From the NCBI RefSeq assembly GCF_929443795.1, contig NC_064905.1, positions 3,318,786 through 3,382,785 of the forward strand: DNA of 64,000 bases, in the 5' to 3' direction. The notes under the pieces are model-generated. The model was not told the DNA's origin. It was given only the letters and a program-made list of their open reading frames with translations, and made no database searches. A program made the position numbers and the translations under genes. Position 1 is the first letter of the stretch. Each line of letters starts with the position of its first letter. This DNA is from Astur gentilis. Taxonomy: Eukaryota; Chordata; Aves; Accipitriformes; Accipitridae. Shown here in pieces: positions 13,120 to 24,333 of this stretch.

Positions 13120-13764
13120 CTCACAGAAACATGGTGGGATGGCTCACACAATTGGAGTGCTGCAGTGGATGCCTACAAACTCTTCAGAAGGGATAGGCAA
13201 GGAAGGAGAGGCGCTGGGGTAGCCCTGTATGTTATGGAGTGTTTTGATTGTCTAGAGCTTAATGATGGTGACGATAGGGTTGAGTGTTTATGGGTAAGAA
13301 TCAGGGGGAAGGCCAACAAGGCAGATGTCATGGTGGGAGTCTGTTATAGACCACCCAACCAGGACGAAGAGGCAGACGAAATATTCTGTAAGCAGCTGGG
13401 AGAAGTCTCACAATTGCTAGCCCTTGCTCTCGTGGGGGACTTCAACTTACCAGATGTCTGCTGGAAATACAATACAGCAGAGAGGAAACAGTCCAGGAGG
13501 TTCCTGGAGTGTGTGGAGAACTTCCTGACACAGCTGGTGAGGGAGCCAACTGGGGAAGACGCCCCGCTGGACCTGTTGCTTGTGAAAAGAGAAGGACTTG
13601 TGCGTGATGTGACGGTTGGAAGCCGCCTTGGGCATAGCAATCACAAAATGATAGAGTCTTTGATTCTTGGAGAAGCAAGGAGGGGGGTCAGCAGAACTGC
13701 TGCCTTGGACTTCTGGAGAGCAGACTTTGGCCTGTTTAGGGGTCTGGTTGACAGAGTCCCTTGA
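13120..13764 (+). pseudogene. CR1 ORF2, endonuclease segment (broken)
   Basis: This frame-1 segment encodes the endonuclease that nicks target DNA in CR1 retrotransposition. Visible motifs are ETWWD with the expected catalytic glutamate (13,126-13,140), the YRPPNQ stretch, GDFN (13,435-13,446) with catalytic Asp and Asn, and near the end GHSNH (13,630-13,644), where the family has S-D-H. The Asp codon reads AAT at 13,639-13,641. A GAT-to-AAT change after AGC is a CpG-to-CpA transition, so the copy has probably lost a catalytic residue through methylation decay. The segment ends at TGA 13,762-13,764, where relatives have a Trp codon (VPWEA). The frame continues unbroken upstream of 13,165, so no true start codon is present. 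The N-terminus is lost or eroded. Confidence 0.9.
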
Positions 13765-14115
13765 GAGGCAGTTCTGAAGGGCAAAGGAGTCCAGGAAGGC
13801 TGGACATTCTTCAAGAAGGAAATCCTACAGGCACAGGAGCAGGCTATCCCCATGTGCCAAAAGATGAGCCAGCAGGGATGAAGACCATCCTGGCTGAACA
13901 GAGAGCTTTGGCTGGAACTCAGGAAAAAAAGAAGAGTTTATGACCATTGGAAGAAGGGGCAGGCCACTCAGGAGGACTACGAGGATGTCGTGAGGTTATG
14001 CAGGGAGAAAATTAGAAGGGCCAAAGCCCAACTAGAATTTAATCTGGCTACTGTGTAAAAGACAATAAAAAAAATTTCTGTAAATACATTAGCAACAAAA
14101 GGAAGGCTAAAGGAG
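13765..14115 (+). pseudogene. CR1 ORF2, endonuclease-RT linker (broken)
   Basis: Frame 1 continues straight after the TGA with CR1-like linker sequence (EGWTFFKKE, then RPSWLNRELW and later RRAKAQLEF). A second in-frame TGA lies at 13,879-13,881, where an Arg CGA is expected: another CpG transition. At about 14,053-14,058 a small indel shifts the frame and creates TAA. The CR1-like reading (KYISNKR) then runs in another frame until an extra A near 14,107-14,113 restores frame 1 just before LLDEGG. The linker joins the two catalytic domains and has no known separate activity. Confidence 0.85.
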
Positions 14116-14570
14116 AATCTCCATCTTTTATTGGATGAGGGTGGAAACATAGTGACAAAGGCTGAGGAAAAGGCTGAGGTACTTAATGCCTTCTTTATCT
14201 CAGTCTTTAATGGTAAGACCAGTTGTTCTCCAGGTACCCAGCCTTCTTTGCAGCAAGACAGGGACAGGGAGCAGAATGAAGCGCCCATAATCCAAGGGGA
14301 AATCGTTAGCGACCTGCTACACCACTTAGACACAAACAAGTCTATGGGGCCAGATGGGATCCACCCAAGGGTACTGAGGAAGCTGGCAGAAGTGCTCACC
14401 ACACCACTTTCAATCATTTACCAGCAGTCCTGGCTAACTGAGGAGGTCCCAGCTGACTGGAAGTTAGCAAATGTGACGCCCACCTACAAGACGGGCTGGA
14501 AAGAGGATCCAGGGAACTACAAGTCTGTCAGCCTGACCTCGGTGCCGGTGAAGTTTATGGAGCAGATCAA
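14116..14570 (+). pseudogene. CR1 ORF2, RT fingers segment (broken)
   Basis: Frame 1 encodes the N-terminal part of the reverse transcriptase: EKAEVLNAFF, the KSMGPDGIHPRVL motif typical of CR1/L2-type reverse transcriptases, then WKLANVTP and GNYKSVSLTS. The family usually has YRPVSLTS, so Arg-Pro has become Lys-Ser. The segment ends at a one-base insertion (AGATCAATCC, about 14,567-14,571) that moves the coding sequence into frame 2. It would bind template and incoming nucleotide in an intact enzyme. Confidence 0.88.
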
Positions 14571-14918
14571 TCCTGAGTGCCATCAGGCGGCACATACAGG
14601 ACAACCAGGCGATCAGGCCCAGTCAGCATGGGTTTATGAAAGGCAGGTCCTGCTTAACTAACCTGATCTCCTTCTATGACAAGGTGACCCACTTAGTGGA
14701 TGAGGGAAAGGCTGTGGATGTTGTCTACCTGGACTTCAGTAAAGCCTTTGACACCGTTTCCCATAGCATTCTCCCAGAGAAACTGGCTGCTCATGGCTTG
14801 GATGGATGTACTCTTTGCTGGGTAAAACACTGGCTGGATGGCCGGGCCCAAAGAGCGGTGGTGAATGGAGTTAGATCCAGTTGGTGGCTGGTCACAAGTG
14901 GTGTTCACCAGGGCTCAG
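14571..14918 (+). pseudogene. CR1 ORF2, RT palm motifs A and B (broken)
   Basis: Frame 2 carries KGRSCLTNLISFYDKVT and then palm motif A, VVYLDFSKAFD (about 14,720-14,752), which includes the metal-binding Asp (codon 14,732-14,734). Motif B follows as SGVHQGS; the family has SGVPQGS, so Pro has become His. The frame then breaks. The bases after GGGCTCAG (14,911-14,918) jump straight to the sequence for F-x-NDLDEG, so about 30 bases coding for roughly VLGPVLFNI are missing and the frame returns to 1. This deletion alone would inactivate the polymerase. Confidence 0.9.
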
Positions 14919-15768
14919 ATTTATGAATGATCTGGATGAGGGGATTGATTGCACCCTCAGTAAGTTCGCAGATGACACCAAGCTGGGAGGGAGGGTTGAT
15001 CTGCTGGAGGGTAGGGAGGCTCTACAGAGGGTTCTGGACAGGCTGGATCAACAGGCCGAGGCCAATTGTGTGAGGTTCAACAAGGCCAAGTGCCGGGTCC
15101 TGCACTTGGGTCACAGCAACCCCATGCAGCGCTACAGGCTTGGGGAGGAGTGGCTGGAAAGCTGTCTGGCAGAAAAGGACCTGGGGGACTTGGTTGACAG
15201 CCAGCTGAATGTGAGCCAGCAGTGTGCCCAGGTGGCCAAGAAGGTCAATGGCATCCTGGCTTGTGTCATAATTAGTGTGGCCAGCAGAACTAGGGAAGTG
15301 ATTGTCCCCCTGTACTCGGCACTGGTGAGGCTGCACCCCGAGTGCTGTGTTCAGTTTTGGGCCCCTCACTCCAGGAAAGATGTTGAGGTGCTGGAGCGTG
15401 TCCAGAGAAGGGCAACAAAGCTCGTGAAGGGTCTAGAGCACAAGTCGTATGAGAAGCAGCTGAGGGAACTGGGGTTGTTTAGCCTGGAGGAAAGGAGGCT
15501 GAGGGGAGACCTTATCGCTCTCTACAGCTACCTGAAAGGAGGTTGCAGTGAGGTGGGTGCTGGTCTCTTCTCCCAAGTAACAAGCAATAAGACAAGAGGA
15601 GAAAGCCTCAAGTTGTGTCAGAGGAGGTTTAGGTTGGATATTAGGAAAAATTTCTTCACTGAAAGGGTTGTCAAGCATTGGAACAGGCTGCCCAGGGAAG
15701 TGGTTGTGTCACCATCCCTGGAAGTATTTAAAAGATGTGTAGATGTGGCACTTATGGACACAGTTTAG
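14919..15768 (+). pseudogene. CR1 ORF2, RT motif C to C-terminus
   Basis: A long uninterrupted frame-1 segment of about 283 codons. It begins FMNDLDEG and contains the catalytic FADD box (14,965-14,976; FADDTKLGG), the family motifs FNKAKCRVLHLGH, VPLYSALVR, QFWAPH and LERVQRRATKLVKGLEHKSY, and the C-terminal FFTERVVKHWNRLPREVV. It stops at TAG 15,766-15,768, the normal CR1 ORF2 end. There are no internal stops. The C-terminal region is characteristic of CR1 and is thought to help recognise the element's 3' RNA end. The catalytic Asp pair is intact here although the protein cannot be made whole. Confidence 0.92.
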
Positions 15769-15843
15769 TGGTGGACTTGGCAGTGCTGGGTTAAAGGTTG
15801 GACTTGATGGTCTTAAAGGTCTTTTCCAACCTAAACAATTCTG
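15769..15843 (+). other. CR1 3' UTR and terminus
   Basis: A 75-base tail follows the ORF2 stop. It contains the conserved CR1 3' block (GGTTGGACTTGATGGTCTTA, then AAAGGTCTTTTCCAACCTAA), which is recognised by the CR1 reverse transcriptase. It ends at a partial ATTCTG unit in place of the two or more ATTCTATG copies usual in CR1. Confidence 0.88.
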
Positions 15844-18800
15844 CTCACCTGTGTGTGTCTGATCTTTCTGCCCTCACCAGATTCTGTTTGGACATTGCTT
15901 CGTAAGGCTTTCATAAGGCTGTTTGACTTGAGAAGGGGGGAAGTGGGGATGTTTTCAGGTGAAATGACAGCAGGACGCTGACACACAGCTTTGGTGTCCC
16001 ATAGTCCATCCTGGAGATTGGGACAGATCTGCTTCCCCAGGCGTCGACCAGGCCAGGAGCTTTGGTGGGAATGAGCTCTGAGAGTCCGATCAATGTAAGA
16101 TGGTGGAGATCACTGCTTTTAAAAAACTAGAGAGTGTGGGTGGCATCTTATCTCGAGAGTCACCTCTACTTGCCTGCACATGCTGTAGTTTGGGTATGGT
16201 ATTGGCCCTGGCAGTGCTGACAGTCCCAGGTCAGGGATGTGCCTTTTTACTTCACACAGGAAAGAAATTTTATCTGGTCCAATTAATAGATGAGATTTTT
16301 TTTCCCTGACACACAGCATTGCAAACTATAATTTATTATCTGTCTCTGCATTATCACTTTTCTAGATTTCCCCTGTCATTTGACTGCGTGTGTTCGGAGG
16401 CTTGTGTGCCCTCCCAAGTTCAGGCTCAGGTTTCTAGCTTTAACTCCTGCCTTCTGTAAATGTTATTTCAGTATCATCAGTAGTAGCTCTGTTTCTGCTA
16501 TTTCAGAATCCATAACGAATTAAAATAATTTGTTCTTCAGATCATCTTTAAGTCCTTGACCGTGATTGTTATTCAACTTATCAGCTTAACAAAGGCTCCC
16601 GGAGCTCCCTACATTATGAAGCCTCTCCTCAATCACTAATTTTGATCTGGGGTTCAAGTAAAATGCTACATAATGCTATTCTGGCATCCAATTTATATAC
16701 CAGCCACTGGAAATGTAATTTGGTTGTGTTTCACAAGGGAAGCTTAAACTGTTAGGTTACTTTAAAGAAATGGCAAGTTTTTCTAATACTTTGAATAGGT
16801 TTTCAGTTGAGCTTTGGGAAAGAAAAGATGGGGGAGTGAGCCTTTGCAACGATTAACTGGCCACCTGCCTCTCTAAGGAGCACCCTCCATGGCGACTTCT
16901 GGAGGATGCTGTGCTCTCTATGCCTTTTCCAGCCGTGCAGGACATCTGGATACCGTATGTGAGACTTTCTGTTGGTGCCTGCAGGTGTGGAAGAATCTTA
17001 GCTGTAAATGTACTTGTCTGCAGTCTTTTGCATTAAGAGGCAAGATGTCTCTTGAAATAACTTCTGAAATTAAGATGCTGTAAGTTTGGGGTAGTTTAAG
17101 TGTTAGCATATTCTAGCCACTTTGAAGAGGTGCCATAGCAGAACTCTTTCCTGGTTGATGTTTTAATATCAGTCCATAGATGCTGAGTGTCTTAGAGACC
17201 TAGGGTTTTGACTGTCTTTGCACACTCACATCTTCACGCATTACCTTCTAGCAGAGACTGTGAATCTGTGGACATGGTTGAGTTACTGTGAGATTAACTT
17301 ATGTGTTAACCATCAGATCTCAGTTACTTCTCAGCCTTTGCCCGTGCTTGCTTTTCCCCTGGAGCAAAAGTACATGCACTTTTATTCTTAGAGTAACAGA
17401 CAGCTGTAAGGTGCTCTAAATTGAATTTGCACAATGGTGTAAATTGTGTTTATCTCACTGTACCTTCTCGATGTACCCACACCCCTTGCAAGATTTCATA
17501 CCTGGATGGATCCACCAGACTATTCAGGGGACATGAAGAGAAAAGCTATGTATGATTCATGATACAGGACTTTTATCCTCAGAGTTGGCTGATTTAACCT
17601 CTTCCCAACAGTTTACTTGGAGCAGCTAGCCTATTGCACAATAAACCAAGCCAGCACTAGTTTCAAAACACATGAGATCTAGGATACTTTGAATCAGGAA
17701 CCAGAGGTTTAAGTCATGGATCTCAACTTCAGACAACATGCAGCAAGTCAAAGTTTGTCCTTCTGAACAGAAAGGTAATATAACAAATACCTGAAAAAAT
17801 GCACAAAATCCAAACCAAGCAACAGTTACAGCTAAACCTAGACACTCCCTTTGCCAGCTGAGAAAAATGCCTTTTCTGGGGAGCACTGGTAAGGTGTTGG
17901 ATGGCTGCATGTCTCATCTGCTGGGGGAAGGAAGGGACCTCTGTTGAGGGGGTGGCCAGTCCCCTCCAAAGTCTAACTGCATGCAGCTTTCTCCCTCTTC
18001 TCTAAGGATGGCTCAGGGATGTCTTCCCTAAGTCTGTGCTAGGCTTTGAAAACTTACTTCTAACTCTTGAGTTAGGTAGTTTAATTCATACTGGAATAAC
18101 CCATTGCCTCTCGTTGCAACCGTGTTTTATTATATATTATGTCACAGACAAAAACTGATTTCAGGAACTGTTTGTTACTTCCTTGTGTTACTATATTGGC
18201 ATTTGGTTATCTAGAGAAATATCTGAAGCTCACCTTCCTGGCATGGTCTATTTCTCCTATTTCTGTCTGAGGAAAATACCTTTATTTTATCTGTATCTGG
18301 AAGTGTCTTAGTTTGGTTCCTGAATATCATAAAGAGACATAATTTGCTTGGACTGCGAAACATAAGCCTTTAAAGTACACACACCAAGCACTTAGTGTCC
18401 TCGTTTCCTGGGAAGCACGCCTCTACTCATTAGGTGCAAGTCACCTAGACTGAAAAGCCTCTGGTCATTCCCTCAGGTCATCAGCTTCACTCCTGCAGCT
18501 CCAATTACCTTAGCAGAATAGTATCACCCGTAACAACCTAAGTAAATCAGGAAGTCACCAAACAAGGGAAGTAATTACAGCTTCTTTCAGTACTGAAAAA
18601 GCAACCTGTTCTTTTATGACCCATCAAAACCATGTGTTTGCCTTTAGTGGTTAAAATAAAGGGTGTGCAATTTGGGAATAATCCAGCTATGAAGTTTCCT
18701 TAGTAATTGGCAAGTCCTGAAAGGTTTTCACTTCTGCATTTTAAAGGTGGTGAGCATGAGATTAATTTAATTTTCTTTTAGATTAGCCTTTAAGGGACAC

Positions 18801-21371
18801 TACAAAACCAAAGAATGACATTTTCAAATGGTGAACCCACATTTCACCCATTTGACATAAAGATTACTTTGTTAACTACCTTTAAATTTCATTTATGATG
18901 TGATTTAGGCATGCTGTAAACCAGAATGTCAGTCACTTAGCTGTATCAAACATTCAGAATTCGCAAAATATTTACCACTTTCAGAAAAAGGTCTAGCATG
19001 TTACTCAACCCTAATAGTACTATTATCAGTTTACGCAACTCACTCTTGTTTTTCAGTCTTCATTTCAACACACCCATTCATTTGATTCAGATTCAACTGA
19101 TTCTAGGCGGAAAAGTATTTGTTTGCAATAAGTCTACGTGCATTTTTATAAAGCACTTTTCAAATGTTCAGTGTACAGGCACATGTCATTGGTTTAATAG
19201 AGGGAGCTTCTGTAAATCTGAGCATGAACCATCTATTATTCTTTTTTGAAATAAAAAGTCTGATCGCACATGGTACTTGGCGCTAAGCATATGACTAATC
19301 TGGCTGAAATCAGTGGGATGACTCAAAATGCTTAAAATGATGTGCATCCCTGCCCCAGGGCCAAGAGAAAGGATGTTTAATGCTGGGGGAACATTTTTTG
19401 CCTAAATTACTGTTCATTCACTCTTTTGTCTGGAAGACTTTTTAAAAAGAAGAATAGCAAATACATTAGAATATTGCTCCCGACCTGTGGTAGGGAGAGT
19501 GTCTAAAGATTACATCTCAATTTTAATTCAAAAATTCAATAATTAGATCATCACGTTACATTGTTCTGCATTTATTCAATATTAGTGTGTCAAATTTTCA
19601 GTCTCCTTTATATAGTACAATTTACTTGGCAAAGCTGGCCTATTTTTTCTGTTAGTGAACTATCTACAAATCTCTGCCTGTTTCTCAGAGGTGTTCGTCG
19701 CCGATGAAGCAAATGGCCGTATCTCCAGTAGGCTGTGACTAAGCACTGAACCGTGGAGACATGATCCCGAGATGAGGCAGTTAGTGTTCCTGAGTATGAG
19801 CTAAAACCTAAGTAAGTGCCTCTGGGCTTAGCCCTCTGTGAGGGCTAGATCTGCACCTTCCCAACAAATCATCCTTCAGTTTCCAGTATGCCAAGACCTT
19901 CCTACTGCTGCAAAATTTGTGGTATGTTACGTATTTTTCAGTTGCCACTAAAATGTTTTGAGTTTTGTCCTCTAAACTGGGCACAAAGGTCTTCCTGAAC
20001 TAAAAGCAAGGGCGGCATCTGCTCGGAGCAGCAATACTGGCTGCTAATGAAAATTTAGAGAGAAGAGGAAAATGATAGCACCCTTCATTGCCGAGCTGTT
20101 TCCAACGGCTCTGCAATCCTCTCTGCTCCCCGCACGCTCCTCTCTGCCGGGGTTTTCCCAGACCCGCTGTATGTTCACTGATTCATCCTCTCCATTGCTG
20201 AGACACCTAAACATTTCCAAAGGAAGGCAAGAAACCAGGTCAGCAGAGTGGAAGTAACCAAGGAAAAAACCACATATTTTTGTATTGGGAGAAAAGTCAG
20301 AAAAAAAAAAGAGAATACAGTGAAGTGGGATTTAAAAAAAAGAAAACATCCATGGAGTGGATTTGAAAACCGACGTCTGACAGCTGTAGTATATTCAGTG
20401 TCTAATATCCCAACAGCTCAATGAGAAAAGCAAAGCTAATGGTACAGGCTCTGAAAATCCCACGTCCGTTGTTCACTCAACAGAGCTACTAAAATATAGC
20501 TGTGTTCTAATTACATTTGTCCCTTAAACTATTGGGGAGCAGTCTAACTTGAGACACAAGCTAAGGTGCCACGGAAAAGATGTCAAAATATTCTCCGGTA
20601 GAAAACAAATGCGTGTCCTCTCTGTTGTGCTTGTCCCTCAACAGCCTGAACAGAGGCCACCACTCCAGACCTGTGTCCGTAGGCTGGTCTACAGGACTTT
20701 CAAGGGAATATCTGTACTTCTGCATAGACCAAACTGACCAGCAGAAACCTACTGAAATTATGGGGGAGAATTTCCTTTTTGTTGCCTCCCATTAGCTCGT
20801 AGGTTTGACCCTTTCCCTGTTCCTTTCCAGATTTTGTTTTTCAAAGTAGCTGCCCGCACAGCTGGTGGTGTGTGGCTCACACGCTCACAGCAGTGGGTTC
20901 CTGATCTCAAAATGTGGACGTTTCAGGCCAAAAACATTTCAGACCTAACTCCACAAGCATTTATTGACTCCTTCAGGAATATGTTACAGCCTGCACCGAG
21001 TACCCACAAACACAGCTAGCTGATCCTGCCACCAGCATCCCGTCTACTTCGGGTGATCACAGCCACGGCAAACAAACTGCACACAGATTGATTTCACTCT
21101 CATTTTTGCAGCTTAAGCTAACTGGGAATGTAAACCACACTGACCAAGGAAAGTTGGGGAAATTGCCAGTGAATGCAGGAAAAAAGAAAAGGAAGGAAGA
21201 TGTGAAAAGCAGGAGGTAAGAAAATGTACTCTGTTTATTCAATACTCAACATGTTGATTTGGGTCAGGCCTTGCAAAGCAGTCAAATGTCTATGGACGTG
21301 ACCTTCCCTTTGGTAGAGAATAAGACCTCAGATCAGTCCTTCTGTCTCTGGGTGCAAATTAGCTGAATTAA
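15844..21371. other. Noncoding stretch, several AT-rich parts
   Basis: About 5.5 kb without a recognised gene, RNA or mobile element. 18,600-19,650 is AT-rich with many TAATT-type homeodomain-like cores and no simple repeat. By feel this resembles conserved noncoding DNA, but that cannot be judged without alignment. Short A-runs lie near 20,297 and 20,333. Confidence 0.5.
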
Positions 21372-21414
21372 TTGTTTGGCAGAGACACCAGGTGGTGGTG
21401 TCTCTGCCAAACAA
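21372..21414. repeat. Perfect hairpin, 19-bp stem, 5-nt loop
   Basis: TTGTTTGGCAGAGACACCA at 21,372-21,390 is exactly complementary to 21,396-21,414 (reverse complement, no mismatch), with loop GGTGG. The flanks do not extend the stem. TTAA occurs directly left (21,368-21,371) and again three bases right (21,418-21,421), which is asymmetric and not a clean target duplication. The stem is not low-complexity. It is shorter than a typical microRNA precursor. It could be a palindrome made by template switching, a tiny mobile-element remnant or a structured RNA element. Confidence 0.9.
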
Positions 21415-24312
21415 AAGTTAAAACTCACCTATCAGTGCCATTTTGGGGGGTTGGTTCAACCCACTGTAGGGTATGGTGCTGGTGAGAAAATCATGGTTCA
21501 CGTCTAGATTCAGATGTGGAAGGAAAATACAAATATCCAAAATGCCTTTCCCCCAAATTTTAAGAGTGTTTAGACCCAAGGGCTGGTTTTGACTCTATGA
21601 AGGTAAACTTAGTCCTCTAGAGGGCATGGTTACACTGATTATATATTTAATAATTAACTAGTATTACTTTGGCTATCTGTTCACTTTTGCTGGTGTAAAT
21701 CAGGAGTCAATGAACTGACACAGGTGGAGTTTCATTGTCTTTAAACCTTGTTGTAAGGTCTTCCATATAATCTCTCTTCTTGAGGAGGCTGATCCTGTAT
21801 GGGCCAGAAGGTTTGGGGTTGATCATTGGGGAAGCTTTCCAAGAGGTAGCTATAATTCTTTCCTTGCTACCGAAATCCAGTTGTGAAAATCAGTGGATCT
21901 GTTTTTCACATGTATTTATGCTCCTGCTTTGGTTAATCCAAGCATCCCTTGGTAGCATCCTGGGCTGGGTCATCTGAATAGTAGTACAATACGGGGTTAG
22001 TGTCCATCCTTCCCAGAAAGCATGGCAGCTCCAGACACTAGAAGGCAATTATTCATGTTTGGGCAATCTGGTGGTTGAACTCATTCAGCCAAATTTCAAA
22101 GTTAACAAAATTGTGCAAGTGTAAATATGGCCACCATATGTCTTACTACATGCGTTTCCCTGGTGTGCAAAGAGAACAGAGGTTTGAATCTGGGACCTCA
22201 TAATGAAAAGGAAGATGCTGCACTAGCTGATCCAAAAATCCACCTCCTCACTGAGGCAGCACAAACTGTGCAAAGCCCTTTTAATCTGGAAGTCACGTCT
22301 GTAGAGCTTACACAAGGTTCACTTGTCTGTAGTGCAAACACCTGCATTTTATTCAGTTTTACAATATTTAAATCCCCTTATAAAATAAACGGCTACTTGC
22401 TGGAACATTACCCACACTGTATGTCCAAGATCTGATGAATTTAAAAGCTATTTTCTGAGATGCATTGGAGAAAGAGAAGGACTGGAAACAGCCATCAGCT
22501 AGTGTTACAAATAGAGAAGTATCAGTCTATTTTTTGTGGTTTCCTTCAGCTTCTGAGTACATTCCACATGCATAACAAGTTAAGATTTCTTTCTTGGGTT
22601 GTTCATGGTGCCAAACCAACACCTAGGAACTGAGAAGCACGTTAATCTGCACTAATTTGTTACCATCACTGAGCTGTGCCGCACAGTATCCCTTTACTTC
22701 TCTTCTTTAGTTACACTTGGAACTCATCCTCAGCCATCGCATCCTCCTTGTCCTGGACCGTGATGATTACGGTCTTACATTTTCTCAATTTGCTCGCAAA
22801 AAAAAATCCATGTTGCCTTTTTTATTTTTGAGTTCTTTCTCATGGCTGAGGAAATTATGTTCTTAAGGGGTTTAAAAGATATGTACTGGCCTGTGGGTGA
22901 ACCAGATTCCTTGGGTTCAATCTACACTTCCCATTTCAACATGGAGCTTACAAGGGCTGGGCTGCCCTTCCCTTGGGCTGGCCCTGCTCACAAACATTGG
23001 CCAAAGCCATTACGATTTGTTGCCTCACACAACTTTGTCGTTCGTGGGTCTGCAGGAAGAGTACAGTCTAGAAGAGAGCCTAGTCCCAGAAATTTAGTGC
23101 TGACCTGATGATCTGACCTTTCTCTGAAAATAGATTAAGGTGTTCTAAGTGGTATCATAGATCTCTCTTTTACTGCAAAAAAATCACACGCTCTAGGACA
23201 GGTTTGTGAAATGGCTAAAATAGCAATTGCTTCTGAAAAATTCAGGCTGTATTTTTACGCACAAGAAAACACCTCTTCATAGCTTAGTTTCTAATAAAGA
23301 TTAGAATTTACTGGATGCATCCAGTGAAACTTTCATTCTCTGTTTTAGGGTGAGGCAAAACTCTCCTTCAAAATAGGAAAAATAATGTCATTTTCTGTTC
23401 TCCCTTTTTTCCTCATTTTCAGCTACTACTTGGATTTAATAGCAGCAAGGATTTCTTGCAAGAACTAAGCTAGTGCAAATCTTCAGTTGATTTCTTTGTG
23501 CTCGGCCTGCTCATCTCTCTGTACCCACTTGCTGTGTCTGATCTTACTTCAGAAGTTTTGGGAGCAGATGTGTTCTCTGTTTAAATCAGCAGGTCCCTGG
23601 CCTTAGACACCTCAACTCCGTTACAGTGCTAATGTTATTATCACCATTAAAAATAACAATAGAAACTAGTTATGCAAAGCAAATTCTGAAGCTGCAGTTA
23701 CATGGCCAGAGGTACTCCGATTAGCTCATTTACAGCTGATCCAGCTACTTCGGCATTATGCTGTAGTCTGCGGCGTAGACATCCCTTGACACCAGTGTGG
23801 GCTGGACGTACTTGCATAATTTTTTGCAGCATACATGAAAATGCAGCATGAAGGCCATTAGAGAGAAGGAGGGGTTTGGAAAAGGGTTCTCTTGGCTTCA
23901 ACGCTGGACATGCTGTCTCAGATCATTGTTACTGCAACCATTTCATTCTAATTCATCCATATCAACCATTTTTAGGTCTTTTCAGCATTTCACTCTTGCC
24001 ATCACACTGAAGAAGGCTTTGGCCATGCTTCATTATGCTTGGCTGGTGTCAGCGAAGGAGCGAGTGACACTGTTATCCAAGTCTATCTCTCCACCACGAT
24101 GCGGACAGCCAAGCACTCTTGGCCCCAATGGATATTGCTCAGCAGATCTTTGTCAGGCTTGTTCAAACAAGATACATTACCATTGACCTACCAGCTAAAA
24201 TTTCATGCCTCTGACTCCAGGATACTTCTTGTCTTGGTATCATTTGTTCATTGAAATAATTAGTTATTGTAAGATTATCACATTAAGAGGGATTTTTTTG
24301 TTTGTTTGTTTT
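21415..24312. other. Noncoding stretch
   Basis: No gene recognised. The stretch contains the degenerate tRNA-like segment at 22,180-22,236 and an A-run near 22,799. Open frames such as 22,127-22,435 (+) show no known domain. Confidence 0.5.
22180..22236 (-). repeat. Degenerate tRNA-like (SINE-type) segment
   Basis: Read on the - strand, an A-box-like stretch (CAGCTAGTGCAGC) is followed about 30 bases later by GAGGTCCCAGATTCAAACC. That resembles the variable and T-arm region and B box (GGTTCAAATCC) of tRNA-derived sequences. Pairing of the arms is poor, so it is not a working tRNA. It may be an ancient tRNA-derived SINE head or a tRNA pseudogene. The B box is near-palindromic, so the orientation rests mainly on the weaker A box. 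Confidence 0.3.
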
Positions 24313-24333
24313 AAGAAGAATGGCATTCTTCTT
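24313..24333. repeat. 21-bp quasi-palindrome
   Basis: AAGAAGAATG and CATTCTTCTT are exact complements separated by a single G. It lies directly after a small (TTTG)n run. Probably a local replication-error product. Confidence 0.75.

Larger units (their letters stand above)
13085..15843 (+). mobile_element. CR1 LINE, 5'-truncated and degenerate
   Basis: A 2.7-kb copy of a CR1 (chicken repeat 1) non-LTR retrotransposon, sense on the + strand. In order it contains most of the apurinic-type endonuclease domain, the linker, the reverse transcriptase with its palm motifs, the conserved C-terminal region and a short 3' UTR ending with the CR1-type string TTTTCCAACCTAAACAATTC at 15,823-15,842. Full-length CR1 is around 4.5 kb, so ORF1 and the start of ORF2 are missing. 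This fits the 5' truncation usual for target-primed integration. The 3' end keeps only a fragment of the octamer-type terminal repeat (ATTCTATG-like). The 5' boundary is uncertain by tens of bases because recognisable similarity fades before the ETWWD codons at 13,126. No clear target-site duplication is visible. Stops, frameshifts and a deletion show it is dead. Confidence 0.94.
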
